From Umezawaea sp049997955 (lineage in GTDB: Bacteria > Actinomycetota > Actinomycetes > Mycobacteriales > Pseudonocardiaceae): 64,000 bases of DNA. The notes under the pieces are model-generated. The model ran no database searches. It was not told the DNA's origin and was given only the letters and a program-made list of their open reading frames with translations. The stretch spans positions 744,001-808,000 of the forward strand of contig JAEBDY010000001.1 of the NCBI GenBank assembly GCA_049997955.1. The letters run 5' to 3'. Shown here in pieces: positions 59,754-64,000 of the stretch (position 1 is the first letter of the stretch; each line of letters starts with the position of its first letter). The position numbers and the translations under genes were made by a program.

Positions 59754-61703
59754 CTAGGTCAAGCGCCCCTGGGGGCGGAAGATCGTCACCACCACGCGCA
59801 GCCCGAGCAGCACGCTGATGACCAGCAGGTTGTAGCCGAACAGGTGGTGCAGGTCGACTCCCGGCAGCACCTGTGGGCCGCCGGTGCCGCCGAGCAGCAG
59901 CACGGCCATGACCCCGGCCGTCGCGCCCAGCCCGGTGAGCATCACCTGGTGCAGCAGGCCCGTGACGAACCGGCGGTCGCGGTCGTCGGCGAACAGCCGG
60001 ACGTTCACGCCGAGCCGCCCCTGCTCCAAGGCGCTGGTGATGCGGTCGACCCGCCGGGGCAGGCGGCGCAGCATCGGCAGCACGGAGTGGAGTTCCTCGA
60101 CGACCGTGCGGCGCACCGACTCCGGCGTCAGGTGTTCGTCGATCTGCGCGTTGGCGAAGGCGCGCGACTCGACCACGATGTTGAAGCCGGGGGCGAGGGC
60201 GCCGAGCGTGCCCTCCAGCGTCGCGAGCGCGCGGAACACCGCCGCGACCTCCGGCGGGATGCTCAGGCCGTACCGGTACACGAGCCGGAACAGGTCGCCG
60301 AACATCTCGACGTCCGGCCGCATCCCGGCGCTCAGGTGGCGGGCCATGAACTGGCCGAGCGCCCGCTCCAGTTGCTGCGCGTCGATCTCGTCCGGCCTGG
60401 CCACGAGTTCCAGCAGCGCGTCGCACAGCCCGGCGGGGTCGCCGCGGTCGATGGACAGCAGCAGCCGCCGCAGCGCCGACCGGAGCTGCGCGTCGATCCG
60501 GCCGACCGAGCCGAAGTCCAGCAGCCCGAGTCGACCGTCGGTCAGCAGCATGATGTTGCCCGGATGGGGGTCGGCGTGGAACACCCCGTCCAGCATCACC
60601 TGGCGCAGCAGGTACGACAGCAACGTGGTGGCGAGCGCCCCGCGGTCGGCCCCCTGCTCGTCCAGCACCGGACCGGCGGAGTGCATCGGCACCCCGGACA
60701 GCCTCTCCATCACCAGGACCCTCGCCGTGCAGAGGTCCTCGAACACGCCGGGCAGTCCGACGTCCTGCCCGGAGGACGCGGCGGCCACGGTCGCCAGGTT
60801 CCGCGCCTCGACCCGGAAGTCCAGTTCCTCGCGCAGCGCGACGGAAAACCCGTTCGCCAGGTCGAGCACACCCATCGCCCGACCCCACCTGGTGCGCTCC
60901 TGCAACGTCTTCGCCAGCCGCGCCACGATGTCCAGGTCGCCTTCGGCGACCTTCCGCACACCGGGCCGCTGCACCTTCACCACGACCTCTTCGCCGGTCT
61001 TGAGCCGGGCCAGGTGCACCTGCGCGATCGACGCCGCCGCCAGCGGCCGCTCGTCGAACTCCGCGAACACGTCCTCCGGCGCCTGCCCGAGGTCTTCGAC
61101 CAGCACCGCCCGCACCTGGTCCCACGGCGCGGACGGCACGGTGTCCTGCAACAGGGTCAGCTCGTCGATGAACTCGGGCGGCAGCAGGTCCGGCCGCGTC
61201 GACAGCACCTGCCCGAGCTTCACGAACGTCACGCCGCCGTCCTCCAGCGCGAGCCGCACCGACCGCGCCAGCGCCGTGTCGGTCCGTTCCCGGCCGCGCA
61301 GGTAGGGCCCCAGCCCGTGCCGCACCGCGATGGCCGTGATCCGGGAGTACCGCCGCGTCCGCGCGATCCGGCCCCGCACCGCGCGGAACCAGTCCACCGG
61401 CGGCGGGATCGACCCGGTCGGCACGATCACCTCGGCCAGCGCCAGCATGCCGATCAGGAACAGCAGCGTCACGCCGAACAGGACGGACGCGTAGGCCGTC
61501 CCGGCGCCCTCGGTGTCGCCGAGCGACCCGAACAGGTTGCCGGTGAACGACATCGACAGCAGCGTCGCGATGGTCGTCCTGGTCAGCCCGACCCGCATCC
61601 CGAGGATGCGCCGCGCGGCGAGCGCCATCCCCAGGACGAGCGCCAGGAACGTGACGGGCGCGCCGACGGTGTAGAGCAGGAAGTCGTCCACTGTTCCCCC
61701 CAA
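59754..61703 (-). CDS. AarF/UbiB (ABC1)-family atypical kinase with flanking transmembrane segments
   Basis: 649 aa. N terminus has about three transmembrane segments (about 9-30, 45-60, 70-92). The ABC1 domain shows KxGQ (FVKLGQVLSTRPDLLP), the alanine-rich loop PLAAASIAQVH, VVVKVQRPGV, HADPHPGNIML and LLDFGSVGRID. Two C-terminal helices (about 593-615 and 622-642) close the chain. The family supports quinone or isoprenoid biosynthesis. Kinase-like residues are intact. Upstream neighbour is the glutathione peroxidase, same strand. Confidence 0.93.
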   Translation of the reverse strand: MGGTVDDFLLYTVGAPVTFLALVLGMALAARRILGMRVGLTRTTIATLLSMSFTGNLFGSLGDTEGAGTAYASVLFGVTLLFLIGMLALAEVIVPTGSIPPPVDWFRAVRGRIARTRRYSRITAIAVRHGLGPYLRGRERTDTALARSVRLALEDGGVTFVKLGQVLSTRPDLLPPEFIDELTLLQDTVPSAPWDQVRAVLVEDLGQAPEDVFAEFDERPLAAASIAQVHLARLKTGEEVVVKVQRPGVRKVAEGDLDIVARLAKTLQERTRWGRAMGVLDLANGFSVALREELDFRVEARNLATVAAASSGQDVGLPGVFEDLCTARVLVMERLSGVPMHSAGPVLDEQGADRGALATTLLSYLLRQVMLDGVFHADPHPGNIMLLTDGRLGLLDFGSVGRIDAQLRSALRRLLLSIDRGDPAGLCDALLELVARPDEIDAQQLERALGQFMARHLSAGMRPDVEMFGDLFRLVYRYGLSIPPEVAAVFRALATLEGTLGALAPGFNIVVESRAFANAQIDEHLTPESVRRTVVEELHSVLPMLRRLPRRVDRITSALEQGRLGVNVRLFADDRDRRFVTGLLHQVMLTGLGATAGVMAVLLLGGTGGPQVLPGVDLHHLFGYNLLVISVLLGLRVVVTIFRPQGRLT

Positions 61704-61758
61704 CGGAACTCAGGTCGCCCGACCCTAGCCGGCGCCACCTGAGACCGTCGGAAGGCCG

Positions 61759-62142
61759 TCAGAACTGGAAGACCGCGCCCGTGTCCACGCGCATCGCGCA
61801 GGCGTTCGGGTACACGTGGTCGAAGCTCCGCGGCTCGCCGCGCCAACTGCCGGTGGCGGTCACGTGCACCGGCCGGTAGTCGAACGTGCACAACGAGTCC
61901 GAGTCCTGGACGGCCTGCACGTCCCCGCCGGACCGGAGCAGGTCGTCGCACGCCGCTCGGGCCAGGGGGTGCGTCCCGCCGGAGGGCTCGCAGTGCAGGC
62001 TCACCGACCGCACGCCCTCGGCCTCGGACGACGTGGTCAGCACGATCGTGGACGAGGGACCGGGCGGGGGCGTGATCTCGTCCACCGGCAGGAACGGGAG
62101 AGCCGCGGCGAAGGCCGCGAGGAGGAGGGGGAGTGGTGCCAT
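61759..62142 (-). CDS. Secreted subtilisin-inhibitor-like (SSI, I16) protein
   Basis: 127 aa from ATG 62142. Signal peptide MAPLPLLLAAFAAALPFLP. The SSI pattern is clear: LHCEPSGGTHPLARAACDDL, SLCTFDYRPVHVTATGSW, FDHVYPNACAM and VFQF at the end, keeping the four disulfide cysteines. Aligned to Streptomyces SSI (C-P-M-V-Y), the reactive site reads C-T-F-D-Y, so P1 is Phe and P1' is Asp. Expected to block chymotrypsin/subtilisin-type proteases outside the cell; two secreted proteases are encoded in this window. Confidence 0.9.
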   Translation of the reverse strand: MAPLPLLLAAFAAALPFLPVDEITPPPGPSSTIVLTTSSEAEGVRSVSLHCEPSGGTHPLARAACDDLLRSGGDVQAVQDSDSLCTFDYRPVHVTATGSWRGEPRSFDHVYPNACAMRVDTGAVFQF

Positions 62143-62363
62143 GCGACCACAGTGGCGCTCCCGGCCCTCGCAGCACGACCCAACCGGGCGGTAACACCGG
62201 ATCGAGTGGTCTCGGTGACCGTTGACCAACCGAACGCCCACGACTTCCGTCCGGCGGGGTGGTCAGGACATGATCGACTCGGCACGCTGGGGAATGGGGA
62301 CTCGTCTGCCTTGGATCCCTGGACCCAGCCCTCACCTGGCCGAAGCCGAGCGGGGCGACGAGA

Positions 62364-63392
62364 TCACAACTCCACAACCCTCCGCTCACGAGCAGACAAA
62401 ACAGCAGCCTCAATAACCTCAAGCCCAAGAACAGCATCCCAAGGATCCACAGGAGAACCCCCACCGGAAACAGCAGCCACAACCCCGGAATAGAACCCCC
62501 GGTAATCCCCGTCCTCAGTGCGAACGGACGAAGCCGAGTCCCCCGTCCGCAACACCCCCCACTCAGCGGCAGCCTCGACCCCCCACCCCTCACCAGGCAC
62601 AACCCCGCCCTTGAGCAGCTCCTCCTGAGGATCCATCCCGTACTTCACGTAAGCCCCGCGACCACCCAGCACCCGGAACCGCGGCCCGAGATCCCCGACC
62701 AACGCCCCGGCCCACAGGTGCGACCGCACCCCACCGCTGTGCGTCAGGGCCAAGAACGCGTCGTCGTCGGCGCGAGCCCCGCTCCGCAGCGTCCGGATCT
62801 CCGCGTACACGTCCACCGGCCGCCCGAACAACGCGATCGCCTGGTCGACCAGGTGCGTCCCGAGGTCGAACACGATGCTGCCGAGGTCCGCGGGATCCCC
62901 GGACTCCTTCCACGTGTCCTTCAACTCCGGCCGCCACCGCTCGAACCTCGACTCGAACCGGTGCACGTCCCCCAGCGCGCCTTCCTCCACGAGTCGCCGC
63001 ACGGTGCGGAAGTCCCCGTCCCACCGCCGGTTGTGGAACGGCGCCACGACCAGGCCGAGGCCGGCGGCCAGTTCCACCAACGCGCGGGCCTCCGCAGACG
63101 ACCCGGAGAACGGCTTGTCCACGACCACGTGCAGCCCGTGTTCCAGCGCGGCCCGCGCGTGGGCGTTGTGGAAGCGGTTCGGTGTCGTCACCACCGCCAG
63201 GTCGAACTCGCCCGCCCACACGTCGTCCAACGAGGACAGGACCTCCGCTGACGGGTACCTGGCCCGCACCTCGGCCGCGCGGTCCGGGTTCCCGGTCACC
63301 ACCGCGCTCAGTTCGAGGCCGGGGGTGGTGCTCAGGAACGGCGCGTGGAAGGCCGAGCCGCCCAGCCCGTAGCCGATCAGTGCGGTGCGCAT
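62364..63392 (-). CDS. Gfo/Idh/MocA-family oxidoreductase
   Basis: 342 aa from ATG 63392. N-terminal Rossmann MRTALIGYGLGGSAFHAPFLSTTPGLEL, VVTTPNRFHNAHARAALEHGLHVVVDKPFSGS (the conserved EKP-like DKP lysine), HNRRWDGDFRTVRRLVEEGALG, and the C-terminal substrate domain with GSIVFDLGTHLVDQA. Resembles YdgJ/YvaA-type scyllo-inositol or sugar dehydrogenases. NADP or NAD dependence and substrate are unknown. Confidence 0.92.
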   Translation of the reverse strand: MRTALIGYGLGGSAFHAPFLSTTPGLELSAVVTGNPDRAAEVRARYPSAEVLSSLDDVWAGEFDLAVVTTPNRFHNAHARAALEHGLHVVVDKPFSGSSAEARALVELAAGLGLVVAPFHNRRWDGDFRTVRRLVEEGALGDVHRFESRFERWRPELKDTWKESGDPADLGSIVFDLGTHLVDQAIALFGRPVDVYAEIRTLRSGARADDDAFLALTHSGGVRSHLWAGALVGDLGPRFRVLGGRGAYVKYGMDPQEELLKGGVVPGEGWGVEAAAEWGVLRTGDSASSVRTEDGDYRGFYSGVVAAVSGGGSPVDPWDAVLGLEVIEAAVLSARERRVVEL

Positions 63393-63465
63393 GACCCGGA
63401 ACGATAGGCGTCCCACGGGGTGGACGCCCTGTCGTGGGATCGGCATTCGGACTAGCGTCCCCCTC

Positions 63466-63540
63466 ATGAGTCTGCTCGTGACCAGACGGCACGTCGACCA
63501 CGTGCGTGTCACCAGCATGGCCTGTCCCGGCCGCGCCTGA
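63466..63540 (+). CDS. Actinobacterial Cys-containing leader peptide upstream of metY
   Basis: 24 aa, ATG 63466 to TGA 63538-63540, ending 47 bp before metY. Contains VTRRHVDHVRVTSMAC followed by PGRA. This fits the short leader peptides with a conserved (V/L)xRRHVDLxRV core and a C-terminal Cys found before sulfur-assimilation genes in actinomycetes. Ribosome pausing at the Cys codon is expected to control the downstream gene (attenuation). Too short for most gene callers; recognised from pattern. Confidence 0.8.
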   Translation: MSLLVTRRHVDHVRVTSMACPGRA

Positions 63541-63587
63541 TCCAGTCCACCTCCGCGAAACCAAGATCCGCAGACCAGGAGACAGCC

Positions 63588-64000
<413 letters not shown>

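Noticed and set aside
63393..63587. SAM riboswitch upstream of metY
   Set aside because: No SAM-I/SAM-IV core pairing or kink-turn sequence seen; the leader-peptide reading explains the region.

Overview
The window is high-GC DNA with dense, often overlapping genes, many GTG/TTG starts, WhiB, SigR/RsrA, Kgd-type 2-oxoglutarate decarboxylase, nickel SOD and DUF5753/DUF397 proteins. This points to a filamentous actinobacterium. The mixture of mycobacterium-like synteny and Streptomyces-like families suggests Pseudonocardiales (a Saccharothrix/Lentzea/Actinosynnema-type genome); that placement is inference. No tRNA, rRNA, CRISPR array, prophage or insertion sequence was recognised.

Region by region. 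(1) 1-509 is non-coding and repeat-rich: one copy of a dispersed palindromic element (second copy, inverted, at 44.5 kb), degenerate 30-bp tandem repeats and a ~120-bp inverted repeat. (2) 0.5-9.7 kb resembles the M. tuberculosis sigH-rshA / pdtaS-whiB1 / Rv3218-Rv3214 backbone: ybaK, sigR-rsrA with a SigR-type promoter, a 24-aa ribosomal protein bL37 gene, pdtaS, whiB1 with a Crp-like site, a diacylglycerol-kinase-like gene, a membrane protein, then a secreted protease, a SAM methyltransferase and a DUF4328 gene, then a GNAT gene coupled to a histidine phosphatase. (3) 9.8-24.2 kb: small membrane protein, TetR, sodN/sodX, RmlC-like epimerase, malic enzyme, a five-PAS GGDEF-EAL protein, a BpsA-like aminopropyltransferase, an OpuC-type compatible-solute ABC operon, IclR and an SDR. 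(4) 24.2-28.6 kb: a small MoaD/ubiquitin-like protein ending in Gly-Gly, translationally coupled to an 805-aa DUF4132 protein and divergent from an ECF sigma/anti-sigma pair. This is the best candidate for an undescribed system.

(5) 28.7-36.4 kb is a histidine-utilisation operon, hutH-hutU-M20 amidohydrolase-hutF-[XRE/DUF5753-DUF397]-hutI, almost entirely coupled by stop/start overlaps. Together the enzymes would convert histidine to glutamate, with the M20 enzyme the likely replacement for HutG. (6) 36.5-51.7 kb: an HTH protein, secreted subtilase, aldo/keto reductase, DUF6104 gene, kgd, a 0.77-kb G-rich non-coding stretch, a fused ABC exporter with one degenerate ATP site, an ABC-2 pair whose ATPase has a Gln/Pro tail, and two small unknown genes. 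(7) 52-64 kb: an MFS-TetR operon with a perfect operator, alanine dehydrogenase, a tandem glycine riboswitch before gcvH-sdaA, rhamnose mutarotase, galE-like epimerase, glutathione peroxidase, an AarF/UbiB kinase, a subtilisin-inhibitor homologue, a Gfo/Idh/MocA oxidoreductase, and a Cys-containing leader peptide before metY, which runs off the window.

Metabolic themes are nitrogen and amino-acid catabolism (hut, ald, glycine-sensing gcvH-sdaA), redox and metal stress (SigR/RsrA, NiSOD, GPx), osmoprotection, and secreted proteases plus an inhibitor. All functional calls rest on reading translated sequence against remembered families; no search was run.
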